Assembly (NCBI GenBank): GCA_951213105.1 | Contig: OX578134.1 | Coordinates: 137,119,293-137,183,292 of the forward strand | Source: Amaurobius ferox | Taxonomy: Eukaryota > Arthropoda > Arachnida > Araneae > Amaurobiidae | Direction of reading: 5' to 3' | DNA length: 64,000 bases | Program-made: the position numbers and the translations under genes | The notes under the pieces: generated by a model | The model's input: only the letters and a program-made list of their open reading frames with translations | Databases searched by the model: none | Told to the model about the DNA's origin: nothing | Shown here: positions 1 to 11,670 of the stretch, one piece after another | How the letters are laid out: each line of letters begins with the position of its first letter | How positions within the stretch are numbered: the first letter of the stretch is position 1

Positions 1-149
1 AAATACTTTCTCAAAATTCTTCACTTGACGTGCTACTGCAAATCACCAATCCATGGCATGGTGGTTACGACCATAGGCAAAGTATACATATATCAATACA
101 TACAACAGATGTAGCACGTATAAAAACAGATATCTATAGTGGGAAATGC

Positions 150-640
150 GTAAGTACTGGGTCTTCTTTCCTACAGTCATGCATTGTTTCTCAAGTTCCC
201 TTCTCCCCTCTCTCAAGGAGAGAATTCATATAGCCTAACCTAGAGTTATCTTCATAAACGAACTCTAACCTAACCTAGAGTTATCTTCATAAACGAACTC
301 TAACCTAACCTACCTCCCTATGAATAATTGCATGATCACCTCTAATATGCCCCAGAACTATGTCTACTTTAAAAAGTAAAAGTTTTATGTGTGTAAACGC
401 TAGGTTTCTTTTTCTGCAGTAATGCATTGTTTCTCAAGTCCCCTTCCCTCGCCAAGGGGAGAGTTCATATAATCTAGACTAGAGACAACTTCATAAAGAA
501 ACTCTAATTTAGCCCACCTTCCTATGCATAGTTACATGATCACCTTCATCATGATCCAGAGATGGGATAGCATGTCTAATTTAAAAGGTAGAAGTTGTAT
601 GGGCAAAACTATAGGGAAGGAAAAGAAACAGGGTTCTTGT
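150..640. repeat. degenerate tandem duplication, two copies of about 245 bp
   Basis: The segment around 150-390 is repeated around 395-640. Shared landmarks in the same order are ATGCATTGTTTCTCAAG (183 and 423), a C/T-rich run followed by GAGAG and TTCATATA, an ACTTCATAAA-type segment, and CATGATCACC. Inside the first copy a 36-bp unit containing CTTCATAAACGAACTCTAACC is itself duplicated (about 240-311). The TAACCTAACC strings here are short and isolated, so this is not a telomere array. No coding potential is seen. Confidence 0.7.
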
Positions 641-2060
641 CCCTAATAAAACTGACTTTCAAACTTCTGTCATGCTTCTAAAATTATAGGAATTTTTCAC
701 TTTTCTCGTAAATATAAGTATTTTTACAGGTAATATTTTAATGTGAAATGTATACTTACATTACTACGCTGATGTAAATGTATTTCAAAATTGAAACCAT
801 TAGAGATGCAACCATGTAATCAAATATTAGAAATGTATAATCATGTAATTGAGAGTATACCCCTAATAAAAATGTGTGTGACATCACTGTTTGAAAAGCT
901 AATCATCGATACATGATGAGTCAAGCTGCAATGATACTAAGAACTGTTCCAATTTGCAATTTTGAAAACGCCCGCTAAAGTCGGATTGTGTGAATATACA
1001 ATGCTAAAATTGGATCCTCAATTCAGAAGATCTTGGCGAACTGCTAAGTTTTTCTGCATTTACCATACGCAGCGCAAATACTGCGCAGTTTCCCATACGT
1101 GTTATCCATCTTCTCTACCTTTGCAGCATGGCCATACTTGACTTATTGACCTCATTTCTGCAAAGAGTTAGTTCTCCTCTCAAGAGTACACGGTTTTCAT
1201 CATAATTTATACACTCACCTATTGTACTGTGTATTCTATCACAGTTGTTCTACTTTAAAATGTGATTTCATTTCAGTTTCTTCCCAATATCTTCCTTATT
1301 TGTTTTTAAAGAAAAATAAATAAGGATTTGGCGAACCTATTCACTTGAACTTCTAAAATACGTTTCCAGTGCCACCAAGTTATATAAAACATTTTTTTCT
1401 ACCATCTCCAATCGATTTTAACACTGTAAAGTTATTTATATGCTACACGGTGAAGTATTTGTTTTGATTTTTAAAATATATCGAACTCTTTTATAAGATC
1501 ATAACGTAAAAAATATTATGTTCGTAATGTATTAAGACTTTATCGCTCTCCATTTTATTTCAAAATAATGCTCCAACTCCTTTGGAATTACGTTCGATTT
1601 TACATTGAATAAATATTTCCGATTATAAATTACAGTTAATCTAATTGTATTACCTTTATAATGGCTAACTATCTATCTCGGCTTTGTTTTCCTAGCAGAA
1701 TGAAGATAAAAGAATTTTTCAATAGCTTGTGTAAAGCAACATAAATTAGATTTCATTACTTAAAAGAGTTTTTGATTAGATAATATATTCAGATATAACA
1801 TATCCATACTAAATCTCCAAATGCGAACCACAAACCTCTCCCCATAAATACTATTAATTACTTCCCTGACCCATACATTATTTCTATACGATCTCCCAAA
1901 AAAACACAGCTACATTACAATACCCTAGAACCCACTTCCCGCAACCCCTAGCAAACGTAAGTATCCCAAGAATAATAATATTTTTAATCATGAATGTTAA
2001 ATTAATATCACAACAAAGCAACAGAGATTATCAAAGAAATTATAATTATTTTTCAGAAAT
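641..2060. other. AT-rich stretch without recognisable feature
   Basis: No ORF with family resemblance, no structured RNA and no repeat belonging to the families in this window is seen. A short PyTATATAA-like string alone does not support a promoter call. Confidence 0.5.
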
Positions 2061-2064
2061 ATTG

Positions 2065-2260
2065 AATAACCGTTAACTTTGCCACGCTTCCTAAATGTCG
2101 CCAATTTGGCAGTATTTCACCAAATGTGTCGCCAAATACGACAGGCAAACATACATAAAAACTTTCCTTATATAGTACTAACAACCCTTCGGTAGCCTGG
2201 TATGGTCGTTATATAGTACTAACAACCCTTCGGCAGCCTAGTATGGTCGTTATTTAAAAA
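2065..2260. repeat. diverged Family A-like fragment followed by a 48-bp direct duplication
   Basis: At 2090-2145 the sequence carries GTCGCCAATTTGGC, TTCACCAAATG and GTCGCCAAAT, the same motif cluster found in the core of Family A elements, suggesting an old fragment. Directly after it, a 48-bp unit containing TATAGTACTAACAACCCTTC occurs twice (about 2171-2218 and 2213-2260) with only a few differences. The tandem duplication is clear; assignment of the left part to Family A is tentative. Confidence 0.45.
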
Positions 2261-3170
2261 AGCTCTAAACTTACACTAGCTGTCGATAGCTGTAGTTGCC
2301 CACTACAAGGGCGCACATGCGGCTGTTCCTTCGCCCGCTACGCTGGCGTGTAAGAAGCGCGTAAGTATCTATGGGAAATTTTGTTATAAATACTAAAACT
2401 TTCAACTTCTTAACCTTGCAACAAACACTCTTCCAAAGTTCAAGCTCATAAATGAACTTCACAAGCAATATTAAATGTGATCGATCTTTATATGTGATCG
2501 AACGTTATGCTAGTAAACCAAGTTTAAAGTGTCATACGTTATTTCACATGCCAGGAATTTTAATCACAATTTTTTGAGAAATTTTACTAGTTTTAATTTT
2601 TATACTTTATTTAATTTATATTCAAATAGTATTGATTTATTTACTATGTCTGAAATTTTTTTAAATGTATATTTGAGAATTTTGTTTTGAGCTATGATTC
2701 CCTGTACCATTGTAATTAGACTTGTTCCATTATGTATCACTGACAGAAATAAATATATGGGATCAAAGAAAATGAAAAGAGATTTTTCTTCCACCTCAAT
2801 CTATTTTCCCACTTATTATGCGCAGAACAAAGGGATTGTTGTTTAATTTAATAAGAATGCATAAAATATTCCTTAGCTAACTTACTTTCTTATCAAACTT
2901 ATTTATCCGTTGACCGCATAAAAAGTGTATTATGTTCACAGAATATTAAGAGAGCTTTTATCCCAACCCATTATTTTCGGAATAATGTTCGAACTTTCGT
3001 AACGTCGCTCGATTCTTACGCTGAATACATATTCCAAATTGTAAACTATCTTCAATCTGGTGTAGTTGTAATGACTAGCTACCATATCTATCTCACTTTT
3101 GTCTTCCTTCGCAGCTGAGGAAGTTAAAAGGTGCCAATTATTTTTCACCACTCGCAGACTGACTAAAATT
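2261..3170. other. AT-rich stretch without recognisable feature
   Basis: Short ORFs exist on the minus strand but have the composition of chance readings of AT-rich DNA. No known domain, repeat or RNA gene was recognised. Confidence 0.45.
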
Positions 3171-3247
3171 AGAGTTCATTAACAAGAATGTTTTGTTTTG
3201 AAAGTATTGTTGACAAGAGTTTATTAACAAAAGTGTTTTGTTTTGAG
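3171..3247. repeat. 47-bp tandem duplication
   Basis: AGAGTTCATTAACAAGAATG at 3171 and AGAGTTTATTAACAAAAGTG near 3217 begin two adjacent units. Both units continue with TTTTGTTTTGA. Confidence 0.75.
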
Positions 3248-3544
3248 TTTTTTGCTAAGCAAACAGATATTTTTGAGAAGGAAAAGTTTTGAAACAGAAC
3301 ATTATGCGGGTATTTTTCAGTGTAGCTCACTTTCCGAGCTTCGTCAATTGGATTTAGTTACGTATTTCCAATTTCAAATTTACTAAAATTAAATACAAAA
3401 TTATTTTATACTAGCTGTAAAGGCCGTTGAGATAAGAATACAGCAGGGTATAGGAATCGACATCTAACTTCAATCTCTTCTTCTAAAGAAAGACATAACT
3501 TTCTTCATTGACGCGGCATAAACGATGAACAGTCAAATTGACGT

Positions 3545-3832
3545 CGAGGCGGGATAACCCAGTGGTTAAAGCACTGATATTTTATTCAGAGGACTCGAGT
3601 TCGATTACTGGATCTGCCAAAACTATCGCCGTGTTTACGAGGAGTACGGGTATTTTACATCCGCGGGTCCTTCCGAGAGGTTGATGGCAGGGAAAGGAGG
3701 GCGCGATCTCTGTGGCTATAGCCTGCACTGGGTTCCGGCCTAAATTGGGTTACACTGTCTTGGCCATCCAAACAGATACCTTACACTTTTGGATAGATCG
3801 AAGGGTCTGGGTCAAAAGAAAATGTAAAATTC
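3545..3832 (+). mobile_element. tRNA-derived SINE, family S1, near full length
   Basis: The head resembles a tRNA gene: an A-box-like CCAGTGGTTAAAGC near 3560 and a B-box-like GACTCGAGTTCGATTAC near 3593-3609, which together form the internal RNA polymerase III promoter of such elements. The body matches the other S1 copies in order: GCCGTGTTTACGAGGAGTAC, GGTCCTTCCGAGAGGTTG, CACTGGGTTCCGG, AAATTGGGT, then a 3' end reading AGGGTCTGGGTCAAAA. Copies elsewhere at 27565-27799 (+), 32875-32926 (-) and about 60738-61020 (-) define the family. S1 has no protein and would depend on a LINE for mobility. No clean target duplication was identified for this copy. Confidence 0.85.
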
Positions 3833-3993
3833 GCAAAAGACAGTAACGTTCGTCTTTGTCTTACTCAGAGCCAGTCCTTTTGAAGAATTGAAGAGAGCGT
3901 GAACGGAAAAGAGTGAGAAAATACGAGATCTCAGCAAGCGCAAAGAACTGAATCTATAGTGAAAGAATTGTTTGTTTATGGTTAAAAAACGAT

Positions 3994-4307
3994 TCAAGTC
4001 ATTGCAAGTCTTGTCTTTTATATAGTAAAACAGAAGGAAAATCCCATGATAGGATGGTCTAAAGTTGTAAAAATTCGTATGCGACCCCCAAACAATTCGC
4101 AATGCATATATACAACCCCCCAAGCAATTCGCAATTTGTATTCAACGACCCCAAGCAATTTGCAATTTGTTACGACAGCCAAACAATTTGCAATTTATTT
4201 ACGACCCCCAAATAATTCTCAATTTGGAGGGAGGCGAAGGTGTGAGGCGAGAGAAATAAAAAGTTATCCACATCGTCGCAAGTCTTGCGTTTTATATAGT
4301 AGGATAA
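3994..4307. repeat. about 30-bp tandem array flanked by a direct repeat
   Basis: Between 4083 and 4232 there are about five units of the type ACGACCCCCAAACAATT followed by (T)GCAATTTG, with units of 28-37 bp. The array is flanked on the left (about 3994-4030) and right (about 4272-4307) by related 36-bp segments that both contain GCAAGTCTTG and TTTTATATAGTA. An ORF crosses the array (4046-4456), but its sequence is just the repeated unit in translation and no protein family is suggested. Confidence 0.7.
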
Positions 4308-4309
4308 TT

Positions 4310-5325
4310 ATTTTTTCGGTGGTTGGTAATTTAATAAAAATAAAGATCCGAATTTTTATAGGATTTCTTGAGCAAAAAAAGTTGTTAGAAAATGCTACTT
4401 TGTACAGTAACTGCAGTCAAATAAAAAACGGATGCAATTATCTCCGTTATTCATGAAGATATTTACAATAGAAATAATATAAAAAAATGCCACAATAGAA
4501 TGAAATTGAAAACCTGAAATACGGTTTTCCTTCAACTCGTACTGGTGGAGCTGACTGTAAATTGAAAACATTCTTTGCATAAAACGTATCTGCTTTATTT
4601 ACAACTGACCCTGAATTTATAGGAGGACAATTCCTTAAGTTTAATTACTCGCCGAATACTGCAGATAATTGCACAGTGTTTTCCTTTATTCAGACTAATT
4701 ACTTCGCAACGCTACTTTTACTAATTAAACTTGTTTTACTCAAGGCATCGTATAAAATATTAGACATTCTATTTTTATGAAAAGACAATCCTCTCAAAAA
4801 AATATATAAAAGAAACTTCGCATTAAATTTTGTGAAAAATTTCAAATTGGAAGTGCGTGTCTAAAACTAATTGCTGAGTCTCAAAAATAAAGGTCAACTA
4901 TGTTGAAACACCGTTTGCTGTTGATTTAAATAAATTAAAGACGAAATTTTTAGATTTTAAAAGTCATTTAATAAACATCCTATAGATATACACATAGATT
5001 AAAAGCCAGAGCGCTTTCAGGCATCACTATACCCTTCCTCGGTGACATTATATGAAAATCGTACCAACAAGCTTAAATACTATCCACAGTGATAAGCAAA
5101 ATTTGCATATTACAATTCGGCATCATTACAACAAACATGATAATGCATCAACATAAGATCATGAGCAAGAAATTTAAATTGTAGGCAATTATAATGCAAA
5201 ATTAGAAGGACAAATTGTAAAGTTCTATATCAAGCATGGTATTTATTAATCAATTAATTTTAAAATCGGAAGTAACATTGTAAAGGCTTGACGCCAGGGA
5301 ATTGTCCTGTTTGCATTTTTAAAAA
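4310..5325. other. AT-rich stretch without recognisable feature
   Basis: No coding region, RNA gene or member of the window's repeat families was recognised between the tandem array and the first Family A element. Confidence 0.45.
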
Positions 5326-6245
5326 TCTGATGTGGGCAACACATGACTTTCCTTATATAATGTAATGAATTTACTACTTTTACAGTAACAAAAATTGTTT
5401 TTTCTTATAGTAGATACTAATATTCTTTCCAAGATATTGAAATTTCGACAATTAGTCGTCATTTTCATTGATTTAGCCTCATTTTTATCCATTTGGCGAG
5501 ATTTTCGTTAATTTGGCAATATTTCAAAAAGTCGCCAAGTTGGCGACATTCCGCCAAATTCGTCGCCAAAATCTCGCCAAGCGTTATGCACTAAGTTATT
5601 CTTACAGCAGATAAATGACTATTGGCGTTCAAATACAAAAGTATTACTCAAAGTATCTTTTTTCATGAAAGGAACGAGCTAGATCCACGAGAATGATGTC
5701 ACCCAATTTATCGGCATGGTATTACATATTAAAAAAGAACACGTTTCTCAATAGGAAATTTTTTTTTTATTTTATATGACTTTTTGATAATTTTTTTGAA
5801 AAATGTACAATATCTCGAGAAAGGGTTCACGTTAGCGTTCTAAAATTTATGTCATTCGTTTTCTAATGAAAAATTACATAAGAAATGTCTATTTACGTAA
5901 CTTTATTTGTGGTTTTGATATTTTGATGATTTTTTCAAAATTTCATTCGAAAATTTAGGGGGGTTCTGAACATTCGATTGCGTATCAAAACAATAGGCTT
6001 CCAGTGTTTATGGATTGTGATTTTTGTACCAAATTTCGTTCGAATCGGTCCATTTGTTCGTCAGTTATCGTCTCCACAGACTCACTGACACACACACACA
6101 CACACACACACAGACATCACTTCAAAAATGTTTGATTCGTGATCAGGGTGCTTGAAACGTGCTCTCCCGTCGAAACCTCGATTTCGAATTTTCGACCCCA
6201 TCACAATACTTTCCTTATATATTATGTATATAAGGAAAGTAAAAA
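5326..6245 (+). mobile_element. Family A element, copy A1 (reference copy)
   Basis: Family A is a non-coding element defined here from its copies. Order in this orientation: start TCTGATGTGGGCAACACATG; subterminal GACTTTCCTTATATAATG; a cluster of TTGGCGA/TCGCCAA motifs (5493-5582); a segment with TGAATGGAACGAGCTAGATC-like sequence and GAATGATGTCAC; AATATCTCGAGAA; a block ending GTTCGTCAGTTATCGTCTCC; a (CA)n tract (about 6090-6114); a block with CGAAAACTCGAATTCGAA-like sequence; and a terminal hairpin, ACTTTCCTTATA...TATAAGGAAAGT, followed by AAAAA. The 5' subterminal segment can also pair with the 3' hairpin arm. No protein is encoded and ORFs through the CA tract are low-complexity shadows. 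The structure resembles Helentron-associated/DINE-1-like non-autonomous elements, but the superfamily is not proven. Confidence 0.85.
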
Positions 6246-7479
6246 GCGTAGAAATATATTTTTATAATATAAACATAAATATTATCGTTACAGTTTTTAA
6301 TTATTTTACTCCACTTTTCATATATTTCTACCACATAATATCTGGAGAAGAAATTAGCCGACCTCTTGAGAATCCCTAAAAACTATCAATTTCACTAAAT
6401 TTGGCAATAAAGTTGTCAAATTTGTTACCAAGCGTGACAGACTGATAGATAGAAATATTGGCTTTTGTTACACATGGTCGTAGATAAAGTTATATATCGA
6501 CCCTATTTTAAGATTAGATCTTAATATCTATCCCCATCCCCTACACGAAATTGTTGTGGGAAAATAAGACTGCCTACACTGAAGTAATATATTTCTTTAA
6601 ACATTTATCTACTTACTTTATAAGTGTACATCAAAACAACATATATCCATCTCAGACTAAATCTTTAAGGGGAAAATCCAGATGAATGCGCAAATTATAC
6701 CCACCGAAATTGGATAGTTTGCCTAAGGATAGATTCAGAACGGGAGTAGATACATGTGCCGTAGATGAAGTAAGTAGATGTAGTTGAAGAGCCTCTTCTA
6801 GGATGGAATTCTACTAACAAGTTTTCTCAAAACACAGCTCTGAGGCATATAAATGGCTAAATAAGCACTTGAGAAAAATTATGGGATTGCTTTTAGATAG
6901 ATAACTCAAATTAGTATAACAGTGTAAGAAACGGGGCCTGTAAATATTACAGTCCGAGCTTAGGAAGTTGTAGATGACGTCTTAAGCGTAGAAAGTTGAG
7001 CTGTTCCGCATGGATTTAGTGTTCTTTTGAGGTTTATTTATGATTTTTTCTTGTTCGATATCAGCTCATAAATATTTTTCATTTCTTTAAAAGAAGTGTT
7101 AATTTCGCGTCAAAAAGACTTTTTCCTCAAATAGAAATTTTAAACGTAATCGCAAGAACTGATTACGAAAATATGCTTTTCTGCTTTATGTGCGTATTCT
7201 AGTCGATCTATCCGTACAAACTTAGTGTAACTACTTTTTCTCCTAATAACTGATGACTACTTGAAACTAAAATTGGATCGTCTTAAATAATATAAAACTA
7301 AGTCAAAATCTGACTTCGGAGAAAAAAAAGGATTTCAAGTATGATTATATTGCGTAAATGTAACTATCACTATAGGACTAAATTTTAGTCTATATTTAAA
7401 ATAAAGCCTTAAGATAACCTGTGAATATAAATTCATTGCGCCAACACCCCACGGACCAATCTAAAAGCAATTAGAAAAA
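6246..7479. other. AT-rich spacer without recognisable feature
   Basis: No feature could be supported. Short ORFs look like chance readings. Confidence 0.45.
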
Positions 7480-8232
7480 TCTGATGTGGGCAGCACATGA
7501 CTTTCCTTATATAATGCAATGAATGTACAACTTTTACAGTAAAAGAAATAGATTATTTTCATAGCAGATACTTATATTATTTCCAAGATATTGAATTTTC
7601 ATCAATAAGTCGTCATTTTCATTCATTTAGCGTCATTTTCATCCATTTGGCGAGTTTTTCGTTAATTTAGCAACATTTAAAAAAGTCGCCAAGTTGGCGA
7701 CGACATTCCACCAAATTCGTCGGCAAAATCTCGCCAAGCGTTATGGATGGAGAAATAAGTTATTCTTACAGCAGATAAATGACTATTGGCGCTCAAATAC
7801 AAAAGTATTACTCAAAGTATCTTTTTTCATGAATGGAACGTGCCAGATCCACGAGAATGATGTCACAGAATTTATCGCATAGTATTACATATGAAAAGTG
7901 AACATGTTTCTCAATAGGAAATATATTTGTTTTTGACTTATTGATAATTTTTTTGAAAAATGTTCAATATCTCGAGAACGGTCCATGTTAGCGTTCTAAA
8001 ATTTATGTCAATCGTTTTATAAAGAAAAATTACATAAGAAATGTTTATTTGCGTAACTTTATTAGCGGTTTTGATTTTTTGACGATTTTTTCAAAATTTC
8101 ATTCGAAAATTTAGGAAGGTTCTGAACATTAAAAACAATAGGCTTCCAGTGCTTACGGATTGTAATTTTTGTACCAAATTTCGTTCGAATCGGTCCATTC
8201 GTTCTTCAGTTATCGTCTCCACAGACTCACTG

Positions 8233-8295
<63 letters not shown>

Positions 8296-8533
8296 CACGC
8301 ACACACACACACACACACACGCACACACACGCACACACTCACACACACACACACGCACGCACACACACACACACACACACACACAGAGACAAACACACAC
8401 ACAGACACCACTTCAAAAATGTTCGATTCGTGATCAGGGATGCTTGAAACGTGCTCTCCCGTCGAAAACTCGAATTCGAATTTTCGACCCCGTCACAATA
8501 CTTATACATTATTGCATATAAGGAAAGTAAAAA
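7480..8533 (+). mobile_element. Family A element, copy A2, with expanded CA tract
   Basis: Full-length by its ends (TCTGATGTGGGCAGCACATG and AAGGAAAGTAAAAA). The CA tract is expanded to about 170 bp (8234-8405) and carries CG and GA interruptions. The terminal hairpin is imperfect, because one arm reads ACTTATACATTATTGCATA instead of the usual ACTTTCCTTATA. The low-complexity ORFs on both strands through the CA tract are not genes. Confidence 0.85.
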
Positions 8534-8638
8534 TTAGTTCACTCCGGTTGAAAAAGTAATGTGAGTTGGCTCAAAGTTAGTGCACTGCTGCTAATTATGT
8601 TAAGTGACAATATAATTCTTCATATAATATCCATAAAA
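8534..8638. repeat. unique-flank copy 1, co-duplicated with Family A
   Basis: The segment starting TTAGTTCACTCCGGTTGAAA and containing GTGCACTGCTGCTAATTATG recurs right after copy A3 (9581-9670). The repeated unit is therefore element plus flank, so A2 and A3 arose by segmental tandem duplication rather than by two independent insertions. Confidence 0.8.
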
Positions 8639-9580
8639 TCTGATGTGGGCAACATATGACGTTCCTTATATAATGTAATGAATTTACTACTTTTACAGTA
8701 AAAAAATAGGTTTATCTTATAGTAGATACCAATATTCTTTCCAAGACATTGAATTTTCGACAATGAGTCGTCATTTTCATTGATTTAGCGTCATTTTTAT
8801 CCATTTGGCGAGATTTTCGTTAATTTGGCAACATTTCAAAAAGTCGCCAATCTGGCGACATGCCGCCAAATTCGTCGCCAAAATTTCGCCAAGTGCTATG
8901 CACTAAGAAATAATTTATTCTTACAGCAGATAAATGACTATTGGCGTTCAAAAACAAAAGTATTACTCAGAGTATCTTTTTTCATGAATGGAACGAGCTA
9001 AATCCACGAGAATGATGTCACCCAATTTATCGCATGGTATTACATATGAAAAGTGAACATGTTTATCAATAAGAAATATTTTTTTTTTATTTTATATGAC
9101 TTTTTGATATTTTTTTTTGAAAAATGTACAATATCTCAAGAACGGTTCGTGTTAGCGTTCTAAAATTTATGTCAATCGTTTTCTAATGAAAAATTACATA
9201 AGAAATGTCTATTTGCGTAACTTTATTAGTGGTTTTGATTTTTTAACGATTTTTTCAAAATTTCATTCGAAAATTTAGGGGGGTTCTGAACATTCGATTG
9301 CGTATAAAAACAATAGGCTTCCAGTGTTTACGGATTGTGATTTTTGTACCAAATTTAGTTCAAATCAGTCCATTCGTTCGTCAGTTATCGTCTCCACAGA
9401 CCCACTGAGACCCACACACACACACACACATACTTTCACACACACAGACATCACTTCAAAAATGTTTGATTCGTGATCAGGGATGCTTGAAACGTGCTGT
9501 CCCGTCGAAAACTCGAATTCGAATATTCGACCCCGTCACAATACTTTCCTTATACATTATGTATATAAGGAAAGTAAAAA
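8639..9580 (+). mobile_element. Family A element, copy A3
   Basis: Starts TCTGATGTGGGCAACATATG and ends with the hairpin ACTTTCCTTATACATTATG...AAGGAAAGTAAAAA. The CA tract (about 9413-9447) is short and interrupted by TACTTT. The TTGGCGA/TCGCCAA cluster lies at about 8803-8892. A3 is followed by the same roughly 100-bp flank that follows A2. Confidence 0.85.
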
Positions 9581-9670
9581 TTAGTTCACTCTGGTTGAAA
9601 AATTAAATTCTGTTGGCTGAAAGTGAGTGCACTGCTGCTAATTATGTTAATTGACTAATATCCATATAAT

Positions 9671-9794
9671 TACTTTCCTTATATACATAATGTATAAGGG
9701 AAGTATTGTGACGGGGGTCGAAAATTCGAATTCGAGTTTTCGACGGGAGAGCACGTTTCAAGCATCCCTGATCACGAATCCATTTTTGAAGTGA

Positions 9795-9827
<33 letters not shown>

Positions 9828-10530
9828 CAGTGAGTCTGTGGAGACGATAACTGACGAACGAATAAACCGATACGAACGAAATTTGGAACAAAAATTACAA
9901 TCCGTAAACACTGGAAGCCTATTGCTTTTATACGCAATCGAATGTTCAGAATCCCCCTAAATTTTCGAGTGAAATTGTGAAAAAATCGTCAAAAAATCAA
10001 AACCGCTAATAAAGTTACGCAAATAAACATTTCTTATGTAATTTTTCTTTATAAAAATATTGACATAAATTTTAGAACACTAACCTGAACCGTTCCCGTG
10101 ATATTGCACATTTTTGAAAAAAACTATCAAAAAGTCATATAAAATAAAAAAAAATATTTCCTATTGAGAAACATGTTCACTTTTCATATGTAATTCCATA
10201 CGATAAATTGGGTGACATCATTCTCGTGGATCTAGCTCATTCCATTCATGAAAAAAAGATACTTTGAGTAATACTTTTGTATTTGATCGCCAATAGTCAT
10301 TTATCTGCTGTAAGAATAACTTATTTCTTCATCCATCACGCTTGGCGAGATTTTGACGGCGATTTTGCGGAATGTCGCCAACGTGGCGACTTTTTGAAAT
10401 TTAGTCAAATTAACGAAAATCTCGCCAAATGGAAAAAATTACGCTAAATCAATGAAAATGACGACTAATTGTCGAAAATTCAATATCTTGGAAAGAATAT
10501 AAGTATCTACTATAAGAAAAATCTGTTTTT
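9671..10530 (-). mobile_element. Family A element, copy A4, truncated at the TCTGATG end
   Basis: In reverse orientation, beginning TACTTTCCTTATATACATAA. It lacks about 70 bp at its TCTGATG end: after TCTACTATAAGAAAAATCTG the sequence passes directly through TTTTTACTTTCC into copy A5. The full copies have TTTTTACTGTAAAAG there and CAGATTTTTACTTTCC at the element end, so the deletion is explained by slippage or recombination between two TTTTTACT repeats. The GT tract is at about 9796-9828. Confidence 0.85.
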
Positions 10531-10655
10531 ACTTTCCTTATATACATAATGTATAAGGAAAGTATTGTGACTGGGTCGAAAATTCGAATTCGAGTTTTCG
10601 ACGGGAGAGAAAGTTTCAAGCATCCCTGATCACGAATCAAACATTTTTGAAGTGA

Positions 10656-10721
<66 letters not shown>

Positions 10722-11452
10722 TATATGTGTGTGTCTGTGAGTCTGTGGAGACGATAACTGACGAACAAATGGACCGATTCGAACGAAATTTGGTTCAAAA
10801 ATCACAATCTGTAAACACTGGAAGCCTATTGTTTTTGTACGCGATCGAATGTTCAGAACCCCCCTAAATTTTCGCGTGAAATTTTGAAAAAATCGTCAAA
10901 AAATCAAAACCACTAATAAAGTTACGCAAATAGCCATTTCTTATGTCATTTTTCATTAGAAAACGATTGACATAAATTTTAGAGCGCTAACATGAACCTC
11001 GAGATATTGCTCATTTTTCAAAAAAAATATCAAAAAGTTATATAAAATAAGAAAAATATATTTCCTATTGAGAAACATGTTTACGTTTCATATGTAATAC
11101 CAGGCGATACATTGAGTGACATCATTCTCGTGGATCTAGCTCGTTCCATTCACGAAAAAATATACTTTGGGTAATAATTTGGTATTTGCACGCCAATAGC
11201 CATTTATCTGCTGTAAGAATAACTTATTTCTCCGTCCATAACGCTTGGCGAGATTTTGGCGTCGAATTTGGTGGAATGTCGCCAACTGGGCGGCATTTTT
11301 AATTGTTGCCAAATTAACTAAAATCTTGCCAAATTGATAAAAATGACGCTAAGTCAATGAAAATGATGACTAATTGAAGAAAATTCAATATCTTGGAAAG
11401 AAAGTAAATTCATTGCATTATATAAGGAAAGTCATGTGTCGCCCACATCAGA
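10531..11452 (-). mobile_element. Family A element, copy A5, in tandem with A4
   Basis: Head-to-tail with A4, with no unique DNA between them. The GT tract (about 10658-10717) is long and is followed by a GT-rich block with AAAGTATATG. The copy lacks about 45 bp near the TCTGATG end: AAAGAAAGTAAATTCATTGC joins segments that other copies separate by TCTACTATAAAAATAATC-like sequence. It ends GCCCACATCAGA. Confidence 0.85.
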
Positions 11453-11473
11453 GTTTTTTACCTTTAAATTTAA

Positions 11474-11603
11474 TTTTTACTTTCTTTATATACATAATGT
11501 ATAAGAAAAGTATTGTGACGGGGTCGAAAATTCTAATTCGAGTTTTCGACGGGAGAGCACGTTTCAAGCATCCCTGATCACGAATCAAACATTTTTGAAT
11601 TGA

Positions 11604-11670
<67 letters not shown>

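Noticed and set aside
240..316. TAACCTAACC strings as telomere repeat
   Set aside because: Only two tandem pairs exist, embedded in a 36-bp duplicated unit; there is no CCTAA array.
8091..8447. His/Thr-rich and Cys/Val-rich ORFs of 92-106 codons
   Set aside because: They are translations of the (CA)n tract on both strands of copy A2, not genes. The same applies to ORFs across 10449-10867, 11448-11840, 34242-34586 and 41011-41490.
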